Shown here: positions 9,866 through 20,147 of the stretch, piece by piece | How positions within the stretch are numbered: the stretch's first letter is position 1 | Layout of the letters: each line of letters starts with the position of its first letter | NCBI GenBank assembly: GCA_963734275.1 | Contig: CAVTGO010000005.1 | Location: 85,591-149,590 of the forward strand | Reading direction: 5' to 3' | Origin: CAVTGO01 sp963734275 | GTDB taxonomy: Bacteria; Actinomycetota; UBA4738; HRBIN12 | Length of the DNA: 64,000 nt | Program-made: the position numbers and the translations under genes | The notes under the pieces: generated by a model | The model's database searches: none | The model's input: only the letters and a program-made list of their open reading frames with translations | Told to the model about the DNA's origin: nothing

Positions 9866-11387
9866 GCGCGGCCACCCGCCCAGGTTCGCGGTCCGAGGCC
9901 GCCACCCTCGCGGCGATCCTCTCGGGGAGCCAGAGGCAGAACGACGTGCCATCCGGCCCCGAACGATCGAGCCACAGTCGGGCGCCGATCGTCTCGCTCG
10001 TCCTCTTGCAGATGTACAGGCCGAGGCCCGTCCCCCCGACGCTCCGCGTCGCCGAGCTGTCCACCTGGTAGAAGCGGTCGAAGATGCGTTCGTGCGCCTC
10101 GGCGGGGATCCCGCGCCCCTCGTCCTCGACGCGGATCAGCACGCCGCTGTTGTGCTCCTCGGCCCTGATCGTGATCCGCGTGTCGGGAGGCGAGTACTTC
10201 AGGGCGTTCTCGACCAGGTTCGACAAGATCTGGTGGACCTTGGCCTCGTCGGTCTCGACCAGTGGGAGCGTGGCCGGGAACCGCAGGTCGAACGCGTGCC
10301 CGTGGGCGCTCGGACGGAGCTCGTCGACCACCTGTTCCCCGACCTGGGCCGCGGACACGTACCCGAGGGTGAGGGGCTCGACGTGGGACTCGAGCCGCGC
10401 GACGGCGAGCAGCTGCTCGATCAGCCGGCGCAGGCGGTCGCTCTGCCGATCCGCGGCCTCGAGGAACGACCGGCGCTGTTCCTCGCCGAGATCCGGACCG
10501 AGCTGCAGGAGCGTCTTGATGTACCCCTGGATCGAGGTGAGCGGGGTCCGCAGCTCGTGGGACACGACGGCCACGAAGTCGTCCTTCATCCGCGAGAGCT
10601 CCTTCTCCTGCTCCAGGGCCTCCTCGAGGCGCCGGACCAGGCGGGAGTTCTCGAGCGATGCCGTCGCCCCCCAGTAGGCGGCCACGACCGGGATCACCAG
10701 CAGCGGCACGAGGAACGGGCTGCGGTCGGCCACCACGATCACGACCGGCGACATCGTGAGCAGGGCGGCCGCGGTCGAGGCCTGGAACCAGAAGTCGGAA
10801 GCGATGTACCGGAAGAATCGCTCGCGGAGCGAGAGGGCGCGCACGGCGCCGATCAGGACGTCGTTGACGAGGAAGAGCACGGCGGCCGAGCCGAAGACGG
10901 CGCCGAGCGAGGGCACCGAGACACGGGAGGTGCCGCCCAGCGCCACGTAGACCACGCCCGCCGCCGCGACCGAGATCGTGTACTGCGCGACGTTGAACAG
11001 GACCTTGTGGAACGGCTTGCCGTGGATCAGGTCGGCGATCGTCGTCGCCAGCGCGAACACGATGGCCGCGGCCGCCGTTCCGAATGCGATCAGGACCGCG
11101 AAGCCGAACGTGGTCGACGTGCCGATCTCCTCGACCTCGCGCTCCCGCGGGACCGTGATGGGAAAGAGCTCGCCGACCAAGGCGAGGACCGCGAACAGCG
11201 AGAACTCCGCGATATGGCTGCTGATGACGTGAAGGTCCAGGCGTGTCGCGAACAGGATCAGGAGCCCGAGACCCACGACGGTGACCGTGCCGACGAATCC
11301 GCGTACCGCCCAGGTCGACGGTCCATCGGCGGGATCCGGTCGCTGCCGAAGCGCAGCCGGAGTTGCGATCAGGGCTTGCCGGGCCAT
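9855..11387 (-). CDS. Membrane sensor histidine kinase
   Basis: 510 aa from the ATG at 11387. The N-terminal half (about residues 30-235) is a multi-helix membrane sensor region of about seven hydrophobic segments. A short coiled coil follows, then the HisKA domain with phospho-acceptor His277 in SHELRTPLTSIQGY, and the HATPase with N box (LVENALKYSP), G1 (VEDEGRGIP) and G2 (GGTGLGLYICKR). No response regulator is adjacent, so the kinase is an orphan here. The start lies inside the end of a 32-codon ORF with a strong ribosome binding site, so translation may be coupled. The signal is unknown. Confidence 0.93.
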
Positions 11388-11467
11388 TTGCGGGGCGCAC
11401 CCAGCACGTAGACAAGGATGACGAGCAACGCGGGCGAGTACCACGCGCGCCTGAAGAGGTTCTTCAT
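11369..11467 (-). CDS. Small membrane protein (32 aa) upstream of the kinase
   Basis: This ORF begins at an ATG (11467-11465) preceded by one of the best ribosome binding sites in the window, GGAAGGAGG with 8 nt spacing. The product has a basic N-terminus (MKNLFRRAWYS), one hydrophobic segment PALLVILVYVLG and a basic tail (RKWPGKP), as expected of a single-pass micropeptide with positive ends. It overlaps the kinase start by 19 bp. I do not recognise the family. It could be a small regulator of the kinase or only a leader that sets its translation. Confidence 0.6.
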   Translation of the reverse strand: MKNLFRRAWYSPALLVILVYVLGAPRKWPGKP

Positions 11468-11468
11468 C
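11369..11468 (-). promoter_or_regulatory. Translation-coupling region at the start of the kinase gene
   Basis: The 19 bp from 11369 to 11387 are read in two frames: as the end of a 32-codon ORF and as the first codons of the kinase. The kinase ATG has no good ribosome binding site of its own, while the upstream ORF has one (GGAAGGAGG), so ribosomes finishing the small ORF may re-initiate. Confidence 0.4.
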
Positions 11469-11799
11469 TCGGACACCTCCTTCCGTTCGCCGGGGAAGCG
11501 ATCCCGACGTCCCTCCCGGAACGCCTGCCACTCCCTGTGTGCTTCGGCCGCCCCCGCGGTCCACCTGAGCGATCCGCGAAGCGAGTAGGGACACGGTAGC
11601 TTGAGCGTCCTACGTTGCACATCGTCCGATGGGCGCGTTCCCGTGTCGGGTCGAGAGGGTCATGCCATCCACTGGGGGGGAGTCCGAACGGCCGATGTCG
11701 ACCGGGGCAACCTGCGGGACCTGCACGTGCCGGCGGGGTTCAGGCACCCTGATCAGCCGTCGATACCTGGTCCACATCGAGCGCGCGGAAGGTGGACCG

Positions 11800-12363
11800 A
11801 TGGTCCTGGTGGTGGTGGTGATCCTCGCGGTGGCGACCGTCCCGCTCGCCCGCGGGAACCTCTCCGGCCTGCTCGACCTCCGGATGCGGGCCGTGTGGCT
11901 CTTAGGGCTCGCCTTCGCGATCCAGCTCGTGCTCACGCTGGTCCCCGGCGAGACCAGCGGCCTGCGGCTGTTGGCGCACGCGACGAGCTATCCGATCGGC
12001 CTGGCCTTCGTCTGGGTGAACCGGCGGATCCCCGGGATGCTGGTGATCGGGCTCGGTGCCCTGCTCAACGGGGTCGCGGTCGTGGCCAACGGTGGGGTCA
12101 TGCCCACCACCGTCTCCGCGCTCGAGACCGCGGGGCTGGACGTGGACCCGGAGACCTTCGCGAACTCGGCGGCGCTCGCCGACCCCCGGCTCCTGTTCCT
12201 GGGCGACGTGTTCGCGATCCCGGCCTCCTTCCCGTTCGCGAACGTGTTCAGCCTCGGGGACGTGCTGATCGCCGTCGGCGCCGCGTACGCGGTGCACGCC
12301 GTCTGCGGGTCGCACCTGGTCCCCGCGCGGCTGCGGGTCGCCACGGGCGCCGCGAGGACCTGA
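11800..12363 (+). CDS. DUF5317 integral membrane protein
   Basis: 187 aa from an ATG with GGAAGGTGG just upstream; longer in-frame starts (from 11629) would add a stretch that does not look conserved. It has about five hydrophobic helices, the typical turn VVANGGVMPTT after the third, and FLGDVFAIPASFPFANVFSLGDVLI in the second half (shown only as landmarks FLGDVF and SLGDVLI). These are hallmarks of DUF5317, an actinobacterial membrane family without assigned function. It converges with npdG with 3 bp between ends. Confidence 0.8.
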   Translation: MVLVVVVILAVATVPLARGNLSGLLDLRMRAVWLLGLAFAIQLVLTLVPGETSGLRLLAHATSYPIGLAFVWVNRRIPGMLVIGLGALLNGVAVVANGGVMPTTVSALETAGLDVDPETFANSAALADPRLLFLGDVFAIPASFPFANVFSLGDVLIAVGAAYAVHAVCGSHLVPARLRVATGAART

Positions 12364-12366
12364 GGC

Positions 12367-13053
12367 TCAGGAGGGTGCGCCCCACGACTCGCGGCCGGTG
12401 ACCCGGAACCCGGAATCGTGGATCTTGTAGGCGCGGTTCACCGAGATCAGGAGCGCGGTCAGCGTCTCCGCGATCCGGGCCTGCGTGAGGTCGCCGGCGT
12501 CCACCCATCGCATCCGCGGGATCTGTTCGACCAGACCGCCGACGATCGCCTTGGCCTGCGCGTCGGTGCCGCAGACCAGGACGTCGCTCTCCATGTGCCG
12601 CCCTATGTCCTGCAGTGCCTCGCCGGAGACCGTGTGGAACGCCGCGACCATCCGGACGCCGGCGGGCAAGATCGCCTTGGCCTGCTCGGCCGCCGAGCCG
12701 TGCCAGGGCCGGACCACGTGCCAGGCCCGCCCGCCGACGGCCGTCGCCAGCGGACTCGTGCAGTCGACGATGATCGTCCCGGCCGCGACGTGGTCCTTGA
12801 TGACGCGGTAGATCTCCGCCTGGCCGCCGAACGGGATCGTCACGAACACGACCTCGCCGCGGGTCGCGGCCTCCTCGTTCGTCGTCCCCTCCACGAGCGC
12901 ATCGGCGCCGAGGAGCTCGCGGGCCCGGTCGGCGCTGGCGGCGCCCTTCTCGGCGGACCGGGAGCCGATGATCAGCCGGTGACCCGCCTTCGCGAAGCGC
13001 AGGGTGAGGCCGAAGCCCTCCTCCCCGGTGCCACCGATCACCGCGACGTCCAT
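12367..13053 (-). CDS. npdG: NADPH-dependent F420 reductase
   Basis: 228 aa. It moves hydride between NADP(H) and the deazaflavin cofactor F420. The N-terminal Rossmann loop is AVIGGTGEEGFGLTLRFA (G7, G8, G10, G13), with SRSAEKG after strand 2, as in NADP-binding F420 oxidoreductases, then FVTIPFGGQ and the conserved AFHTVSGEALQD. Its presence implies that the organism makes F420, as many Actinobacteria do. It stands alone, with its own -10, and no other F420 enzyme is in the window. Confidence 0.92.
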   Translation of the reverse strand: MDVAVIGGTGEEGFGLTLRFAKAGHRLIIGSRSAEKGAASADRARELLGADALVEGTTNEEAATRGEVVFVTIPFGGQAEIYRVIKDHVAAGTIIVDCTSPLATAVGGRAWHVVRPWHGSAAEQAKAILPAGVRMVAAFHTVSGEALQDIGRHMESDVLVCGTDAQAKAIVGGLVEQIPRMRWVDAGDLTQARIAETLTALLISVNRAYKIHDSGFRVTGRESWGAPS

Positions 13054-13061
13054 CGCGCGAG

Positions 13062-13067
13062 AGCCTA
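13062..13067 (-). promoter_or_regulatory. -10 hexamer TAGGCT for npdG
   Basis: TAGGCT is 8 nt upstream of the ATG at 13053, so the message would be leaderless or nearly so. Confidence 0.5.
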
Positions 13068-13097
13068 GCCGAAGCCCGGTGATGGGAAGCTTCGGTC

Positions 13098-13265
13098 GTG
13101 GGACGGGCGCTCACGTACGGGATCGAGCTGGCGGTCGGACTCGGGTGCCTCGCGGCGTCGGTTCCGGCGTGGAGGATCCCACGGCTCCGATGGTTGGCGG
13201 CGGTGCTCGCGATCGCGGGAGCGGTCGCGGCCGGCCACGCGCTGGTGGAGCTGCTCGGCGGTTAG
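13098..13265 (+). CDS. Small hydrophobic protein (55 aa)
   Basis: A GTG-started ORF of 56 codons with two hydrophobic stretches (ELAVGLGCLAASVPAW and LAAVLAIAGAVAAGHALVEL) separated by RIPRLR, so a possible hairpin membrane protein. It fills the gap between npdG and the metallopeptidase and ends on TTAG, in which its TAG overlaps the TAA of the convergent gene. A purine-rich GATGGGAAG lies upstream. No family recognised; it may be a chance ORF in GC-rich DNA. Confidence 0.45.
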   Translation: MGRALTYGIELAVGLGCLAASVPAWRIPRLRWLAAVLAIAGAVAAGHALVELLGG

Positions 13266-14218
13266 AGGATCCCGCGGTCCTCGAACGCGGCGGTCACGCT
13301 GTCCGCGGCGGCCTTGCCGAGGAGCGCCTGCGCCGCATCCACGGTGGCCTGCGCGGCGTCGATGAACGTCGCATCTGCGGCGAAGTCGAAGTTCGCCGTC
13401 ACGATGACCCTGTCGGCATCTTCCCGGCCGAGCGCTCCGTGGATGTCGTGCAGCGCCCGCGACCAGATCTGCCCGTCGTGATGCGCGCTCCCGTTCCGAT
13501 CCGCGACGGTGAGGTCGAGGTCGACGCGGCGCAGGCAGTGGGGAACCTCCGTCGCGTAGGTCACGGAGTCCCAGTCCCCGATGCACGCAGGCTCGTACCC
13601 CTCCGAGAACGGCTCGCTCATCGTGAACGCCCAGTAGTCGCCGAACCCCTCACCGATCGCGCGCGCATCGTCGCTCGTCCCGAACCCCGGCACCTGGTCG
13701 TCCTGGATCGCGTGACCGTACTCGTGCCAGATGATGTCCATGTCCTCGGCGTCGTCCACGCCGCCGCTGCCGAAGAGCAGCTCGTCCTTCACCGGGTCGT
13801 AGAAGCTGTTGTCGAAACCGGCCCGGACCTTGACCACCTGCGGGCCCTCGTTGACGCCGGTGAAGCCGAGCTTCCGCAGGTAGCGCTGCGCCTTCGTCAC
13901 GGCGTAGTAGGCCATCACCTGCTCGAACCGGTCGTCCGACCGGTCGAAGAGGAACCGGCCGCGCGGTTTGAAGGCACACTGCGGCCCGCAGACGTCCGCG
14001 TAGTCGCCGAGCAGGAACCCGCTGTGGTCGAGGTTGCGGAGCCGGACCACCCGGTACGCGGGTTCGAGCGCCGGATAGTCGGCGTCCATCTGGTCGGTGA
14101 GCCCCTGGTCCTGGAGGACCACGACGGGGTTCGGCAGGAAGACCCTCCCCGTCGGCCGCTCCTCGGCTGCCAGGGCCGGCGCCGCGAGCGCCGGAGCGGC
14201 GAGCCCGAGCAGGACCAC
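13262..14218 (-). CDS. Secreted M36 (fungalysin)-like zinc metallopeptidase
   Basis: 318 aa from the first available start, GTG 14218. The zinc site is H165-E166-Y167-G168-H169 with the third ligand E190 in GEGFGDYWAF, the M36/thermolysin-clan pattern; DGQIWSRALHDI lies downstream as in fungalysins. The N-terminus is hydrophobic and Ala-rich (LLGLAAPALAAPALA) and ends as a signal peptide does, but lacks the basic n-region. In-frame codons upstream (SRTVAAVSAA) would complete a normal signal peptide, yet no start codon is available there. So the annotated start may be wrong or an upstream error may hide it. Expected to act outside the cell. Confidence 0.82.
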   Translation of the reverse strand: MVLLGLAAPALAAPALAAEERPTGRVFLPNPVVVLQDQGLTDQMDADYPALEPAYRVVRLRNLDHSGFLLGDYADVCGPQCAFKPRGRFLFDRSDDRFEQVMAYYAVTKAQRYLRKLGFTGVNEGPQVVKVRAGFDNSFYDPVKDELLFGSGGVDDAEDMDIIWHEYGHAIQDDQVPGFGTSDDARAIGEGFGDYWAFTMSEPFSEGYEPACIGDWDSVTYATEVPHCLRRVDLDLTVADRNGSAHHDGQIWSRALHDIHGALGREDADRVIVTANFDFAADATFIDAAQATVDAAQALLGKAAADSVTAAFEDRGIL

Positions 14219-14358
14219 GGCGGCCGAGACGGCCGCGACGGTGCGCGAGGTTCGGGATGTGGTGATCGCGGGCTCCCGATGTCGTGCGGCCGAGCGGGCT
14301 CCGAGTGTAACGGTCGGATCCGCCCTGGCAGGATAGGTCGAACGGTCCCGATGAACGG

Positions 14359-15939
<1,581 letters not shown>

Positions 15940-15945
15940 GGCCAG

Positions 15946-15961
15946 AGACTACCGGTAGCAT
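15946..15961. promoter_or_regulatory. Back-to-back -10 elements between mcmA1 and the methyltransferase gene
   Basis: Only 28 bp separate the two divergent starts. On the minus strand TAGTCT (15951-15946) is 6 nt before the mcmA1 GTG; on the plus strand TAGCAT (15956-15961) is 6 nt before the GTG at 15968. Between and across them lies the palindrome CTACCGGTAG (15949-15958). Both transcripts would be leaderless, with their -35 regions inside the opposite gene. Confidence 0.6.
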
Positions 15962-15967
15962 CCGACC

Positions 15968-16615
15968 GTGGACATCGTGAACCCGCAGGTCGAGGAGTAC
16001 ATGGGCTCCCTCCTCGCGCGCCACGACGAGCCGGTGCTCCTCGAGATGGAGGCCGAGGCGAAAGAGCGTTCGTTCCCGATCGTCGGACGCCTGGTGGGCG
16101 TCACGCTGGAGCTCCTCGCTCGGTCGATCGGGGCGCGCCGGGTGTTCGAGCTCGGGTCGGGGTACGGGTACTCGGCGTACTGGTTCTCACGGGCGGTCGG
16201 CCCAGGTGGTGAGGTGCACGCCACGGACGGCGATCCCGCGAACGAGGCCAATGCGCTCGACTACCTCGGCCGCGCCGGCCTCGCCGAGCCCGTGCGTTGG
16301 CACGTGGGCGACGCCGTGGCGAGCCTCGCGTCCGTCGAGGGCGGATTCGACATCGTCTACGACGACATCGACAAGGAGGGCTACCCCGACGCCTGGCTCG
16401 CCGCCAGGGAGCGGATCCGGGTGGGCGGCCTGTACCTGTGCGACAACGTCCTGTGGTCGGGCGCGGTCGCCGATCCGGGCGGCGATCATGGGCGCACGCC
16501 CGAGACGATCGAGGCGATCCTCGAGCACAATCGCCTGATCGCCGAGGACGAGCGGTACCTCTCGGTCATCGTCCCGACGCGCGATGGCGTGATGACGGCC
16601 CTGCGTATCTCCTGA
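15968..16615 (+). CDS. SAM-dependent O-methyltransferase
   Basis: 215 aa from a GTG. It belongs to the class I methyltransferases of the caffeoyl-CoA/catechol O-methyltransferase type: the SAM loop VFELGSGYGYSAYWF (about 59-73), the acidic end of strand 2 (HATDGD), then FDIVYDDIDKEGY and LYLCDNVLWSGAV, where Asp residues normally bind the divalent metal. The substrate cannot be told. It is divergent from mcmA1 and followed by the sdh operon on the same strand after 108 bp. Confidence 0.88.
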   Translation: MDIVNPQVEEYMGSLLARHDEPVLLEMEAEAKERSFPIVGRLVGVTLELLARSIGARRVFELGSGYGYSAYWFSRAVGPGGEVHATDGDPANEANALDYLGRAGLAEPVRWHVGDAVASLASVEGGFDIVYDDIDKEGYPDAWLAARERIRVGGLYLCDNVLWSGAVADPGGDHGRTPETIEAILEHNRLIAEDERYLSVIVPTRDGVMTALRIS

Positions 16616-16701
16616 GCCGCGACCGGCCCGCTTCGACGTTCCGTAGTAGGCTGCGCGCGGCCTGGGGCCCGGACGCGCACGTTCCCCCCTCGGCACCGCG
16701 G

Positions 16702-16707
16702 TAGATT
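16702..16707 (+). promoter_or_regulatory. Probable -10 hexamer TAGATT for sdhCDAB
   Basis: TAGATT lies 16 nt before the sdhC ATG, which would give a leader of roughly 9 nt. No clear -35 was seen. Confidence 0.4.
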
Positions 16708-16723
16708 CTCTGACGGGACGTCG

Positions 16724-17125
16724 ATGGCGAAGCGCAGGAGCGACATCGGGACGCTCTACCGGGGCAGTCCGGGCCAGTGGTCGTGGCTCTTGCACCGCAT
16801 CACCGGCGTCGCCGTGATCCTGTTCCTGTTCGCCCACGTCGTGGACACGGCCGTCGTGGGGTGGGGACCCGAGGCCTACAACCGCGTGACCGAGGTCTAC
16901 CACAACTGGGTCGTGCGGGTGCTCGAGCTCGGCCTGGTCGCGGCCGTGCTCTACCACGCGATCAACGGCGTGAAGATCATGGTGTTCGACTTCTGGCCCT
17001 CGACGACCCGGCACATGAAGCCGATCGCGCTCGCATCCACGGTGCTGTTCGTCGCCAGCATGATCCCGATCACGTGGATCATGGGCAAGGAGATCCTCAA
17101 CCTCGCCCTCGGGTGGGAGCTCTGA
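16724..17125 (+). CDS. sdhC: Succinate dehydrogenase cytochrome b subunit
   Basis: 133 aa with three membrane helices. SWLLHRITGVAVILFLFAHV and YHAINGVKIM carry the His residues and the HRxTG motif of SdhC, which bind haem b and help form the quinone site. It anchors SdhAB to the cytoplasmic membrane. It is the first of four overlapping or adjacent genes; its TGA overlaps the sdhD ATG by one base. Confidence 0.93.
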   Translation: MAKRRSDIGTLYRGSPGQWSWLLHRITGVAVILFLFAHVVDTAVVGWGPEAYNRVTEVYHNWVVRVLELGLVAAVLYHAINGVKIMVFDFWPSTTRHMKPIALASTVLFVASMIPITWIMGKEILNLALGWEL

Positions 17126-17580
17126 TGGCGGTCGAGACGCAGGACCGGGCCGCGGCTCCGTCGCCGCGGAGGCGCCCGGGGGCGTCCGGTCACCGCAGCG
17201 GTCGCGACCGCCCGAGCGGCGGCTTCGAGCTCTGGTCGTGGCTGTTCATGCGCATCAGCGGCCTCGTGCTGCTGCTCCTCGCGGTCGGCCACGTCCTGAT
17301 CATGCACGTGCTCGACCGAGGCGTGGACCGCGTGAATTTCGGCTTCGTCTCGGCGCGCTGGGGCAGCCCGTTCTGGCGGACGTGGGACTGGGCGCTGCTG
17401 GTCCTGGCGCTGATCCACGGGATCAACGGGCTGCGCATCATCGTGCAGGACTACGTCCGCCCGCCGGGGCTCCGCCTGGCCGTCAACATGTTCTTCTACG
17501 TCACGGGCTTCGTGCTGTTCGTGCTCGGGACCGTCACCGTGTTCACGTTCGACCCGAGCGAGTGGCCGGGGACGGCCTGA
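17125..17580 (+). CDS. sdhD: Succinate dehydrogenase membrane anchor subunit
   Basis: 151 aa. A basic, Pro/Arg-rich N-terminus of about 30 residues precedes three membrane helices. LFMRISGLVLLLLAVGHVLI and LIHGINGLRIIVQDY mirror the haem/quinone motifs of SdhC, to which it is related. It forms the second half of the membrane anchor. Three bases separate it from sdhA. Confidence 0.92.
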   Translation: MAVETQDRAAAPSPRRRPGASGHRSGRDRPSGGFELWSWLFMRISGLVLLLLAVGHVLIMHVLDRGVDRVNFGFVSARWGSPFWRTWDWALLVLALIHGINGLRIIVQDYVRPPGLRLAVNMFFYVTGFVLFVLGTVTVFTFDPSEWPGTA

Positions 17581-17583
17581 GGC

Positions 17584-19320
17584 GTGGTCACCACCCACAC
17601 GTACGACGCGGTGATCGTCGGCGCCGGCGGCGCCGGCCTGCGGGCCGCCATCGAGGCTTCGGATCGCGTGAAGACCGCGGTGATCTCCAAGCTCTACCCG
17701 ACGCGCTCGCACACCGGTGCGGCGCAGGGCGGGATGTGCGCGGCGCTCGCCAACGTCGAGGAGGACTCGCCCGAGTGGCACGCCTTCGACACGGTGAAGG
17801 GCGGGGACTACCTCGTCGACCAGCCCGCGGCGATCCTGATGACCGAGGAGGCCGTGGACGCCGTCTACGAGCTCGAGCACTGGGGTCTGCCGTTCAACCG
17901 GACCCCCGAGGGCAGGATCGACCAGCGGCGGTTCGGTGGGCACACCCGCAACCACGGCGAGGCGCCCGTGAAGCGCGCGTGCTACGCCGCCGACCGTACC
18001 GGTCACATGATCCTGCAGACGCTCTACCAGCAGTGCGTGAAGCGCGACGTCCGGTTCTTCAACGAGTTCTACGTCCTGGACCAGCTCCTGGTCGACGGGC
18101 GCGTGGCCGGCGTCGTCGCGTACGAGCTCGCGACCGGCGAGCTCCACGTGTTCCGCTCCAAGGCCGTCCTGTACGCGACCGGCGGCTACGGCCGGATGTT
18201 CAAGGTCAGCTCGAACGCCCACACGCTCACGGGCGACGGCCCGGCCGTGCTGTTCCGGCGCGGGATCCCCCTGCAGGACATGGAGTTCTTCCAGTTCCAC
18301 CCGACCGGCGTCTACAAGATGGGGATCTTGCTCTCCGAGGCGGTGCGCGGCGAGGGCGGGATCTTGCTGAACAGCGAGGGCGAGCGCTTCATGGAGCGCT
18401 ACGCGCCCACCGTGCTGGACCTCGCGCCGCGCGACATGGTGAGCCGCGCGATCTTCCAGGAGCTGAAAGAGGGACGCGGCGTCGGACCCAAGCGCGATGC
18501 CGTCTACCTCGACGTCCGTCACCTGCCGCGAGACGTGATCGAGGAGAAGCTGCCGGACGTGACGGAGTTCGCGCGGGTCTACCTCGGCGTCGAGCCCACC
18601 ACCGAGCCGGTCCCGATCCAGCCGACCGCCCACTACGCGATGGGCGGGATCCCGACGGACACCGATGCGCAGGTCGTCGTGGGCGAGGGCGAGACGCCGG
18701 TGCCGGGGCTGTACGCGGCCGGCGAGTGCGCGTGCGTCAGCGTGCACGGCGCGAACCGGCTCGGGACGAACTCGCTCCTGGACATCGTGGTGTTCGGCCG
18801 CCGAGGCGGGCGTCACATGGCCGGGTTCGCGAAGGAGGCCGAGCTCCCCGAGCACCCCGCAGCGTCCGAGCGCACCATCGCGGAACGGCTCGACGGCCTG
18901 CTCAACCGCCCCGAGGGCGCGAACGCCGCCGACATCCGCGCCGAGCTCCAGGCGCAGATGCAGGACCTCGCCTTCGTGGTCCGCACCGAGGAAAGCCTGC
19001 GGAAGATGCGGGAGATCCTCGGCGGGTTGCACGAGCGGTTCGAGCGCGTCTACGTACAGGACACGGGCACGACGTTCAACACGGAGCTGATGGAGGTCGT
19101 CGAGCTCGGCTTCCTCCTCGACTGCGCGGACGCGCTCGTCGCCGCCGCGCTCGCCCGTGACGAGAGCCGGGGCGCCCACTACCGCGAGGACCATCCCCTG
19201 CGCGACGACGCGAACTGGCTCAAGCACTCGCTGGCGTACCGTGAGGCCGACGGATCGATCCGACTGGAGACCAAGCCCGTGAAGATGGGACCCTACGTGC
19301 CGATGGAGCGGAAGTACTGA
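17584..19320 (+). CDS. sdhA: Succinate dehydrogenase flavoprotein subunit
   Basis: 578 aa from a GTG. It oxidises succinate to fumarate and passes electrons to SdhB. The dinucleotide loop VIVGAGGAGLRAA opens the protein; His43 in SHTGAAQGG is the residue that binds FAD covalently; FQFHPTGVY, GERFMERYAP, HYAMGGIPTD and LGTNSLLDIVVFGRR are the substrate and FAD motifs. Length is normal for the family. Its stop overlaps the sdhB start by one base. Confidence 0.96.
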   Translation: MVTTHTYDAVIVGAGGAGLRAAIEASDRVKTAVISKLYPTRSHTGAAQGGMCAALANVEEDSPEWHAFDTVKGGDYLVDQPAAILMTEEAVDAVYELEHWGLPFNRTPEGRIDQRRFGGHTRNHGEAPVKRACYAADRTGHMILQTLYQQCVKRDVRFFNEFYVLDQLLVDGRVAGVVAYELATGELHVFRSKAVLYATGGYGRMFKVSSNAHTLTGDGPAVLFRRGIPLQDMEFFQFHPTGVYKMGILLSEAVRGEGGILLNSEGERFMERYAPTVLDLAPRDMVSRAIFQELKEGRGVGPKRDAVYLDVRHLPRDVIEEKLPDVTEFARVYLGVEPTTEPVPIQPTAHYAMGGIPTDTDAQVVVGEGETPVPGLYAAGECACVSVHGANRLGTNSLLDIVVFGRRGGRHMAGFAKEAELPEHPAASERTIAERLDGLLNRPEGANAADIRAELQAQMQDLAFVVRTEESLRKMREILGGLHERFERVYVQDTGTTFNTELMEVVELGFLLDCADALVAAALARDESRGAHYREDHPLRDDANWLKHSLAYREADGSIRLETKPVKMGPYVPMERKY

Positions 19321-20090
19321 TGGCGGGAAGCGAGCTCGGCGAGGTCCTCGAGGCGTCGGACCGGCGTGCGGTCGGCGGGACCGACCGGATGACCCTCACG
19401 CTGAAGATCCGTCGCTACAACCCGGAGGCCCGCGGCGACGAGTCCTGGTGGGACGAGTTCACCGTCGAGTGCGATCCGGATGACCGGCTCCTGGACGCGC
19501 TGCACGAGGTGAAGTGGTACCAGGACGGGACGCTCGCCCTGCGCCGCTCCTGCGCCCACGGGATCTGCGGCTCCGACGCCATGCTCATCAACGGCCGGAA
19601 CGCCCTCGCGTGCAAGGTCATCGTGCGCGACGTCGCCCCAAAGGTCACCGTCGAGCCGATCCGGGGGCTCCCGGTCCTGAAGGACCTCATCGTCGACATG
19701 GAGCCGTTCTTCGCCGGCTACCGGTCGGTGTTGCCGTTCCTGATCAACGACTCGGGCGAGCCGGACGCCGAGCGTCTCCAGTCGCCCGAGGACCGCCAGC
19801 GCTTCGACGACACGACCAAGTGCATCCTGTGCGCCGCGTGCACGACCTCGTGCCCGATCTTCTGGGGCGACGACGAGTACGTGGGCCCGGCCGCCATCGT
19901 GACCGCGCACCGGTTCATCTACGACTCGCGCGACGAGGGATCACAGGAGCGCTTGGAGATCCTGTCCGAGAAGACCGGCGTCTTCCGCTGCCGCACGACC
20001 TTCAACTGCACCGAGGCATGTCCGAGGGGCATCGAGGTCACGAAGGCGATCCAGGACGTGAAGCGCTCGATCCTGTTCGATCGCTTCTAG
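19320..20090 (+). CDS. sdhB: Succinate dehydrogenase iron-sulfur subunit
   Basis: 256 aa. Three clusters are seen: 2Fe-2S (Cys78 and Cys83 in CAHGICGSDA and a later Cys in ALACK), 4Fe-4S (Cys168, 171, 174, 178 in CILCAACTTSCP) and 3Fe-4S (CRTTFNCTEACPRGI). It conducts electrons from SdhA to quinone. The TGATG overlap supports the ATG at 19320; an internal Met at residue 24, in front of LTLKIRRYNP, is an alternative start that matches the usual family N-terminus. Confidence 0.95.
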   Translation: MAGSELGEVLEASDRRAVGGTDRMTLTLKIRRYNPEARGDESWWDEFTVECDPDDRLLDALHEVKWYQDGTLALRRSCAHGICGSDAMLINGRNALACKVIVRDVAPKVTVEPIRGLPVLKDLIVDMEPFFAGYRSVLPFLINDSGEPDAERLQSPEDRQRFDDTTKCILCAACTTSCPIFWGDDEYVGPAAIVTAHRFIYDSRDEGSQERLEILSEKTGVFRCRTTFNCTEACPRGIEVTKAIQDVKRSILFDRF

Positions 20091-20135
20091 CGGGCGGGGG
20101 CGACGACGGGGGCCGGCCGGCCTCGGGACGTCCGG

Positions 20136-20141
20136 TAAGGT
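20136..20141 (+). promoter_or_regulatory. -10 hexamer TAAGGT for the dehydrogenase gene at 20148
   Basis: TAAGGT is 6 nt before the GTG start, so this gene appears to have its own leaderless promoter although it follows sdhB by only 57 bp. Confidence 0.5.
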
Positions 20142-20147
20142 CGGGCC

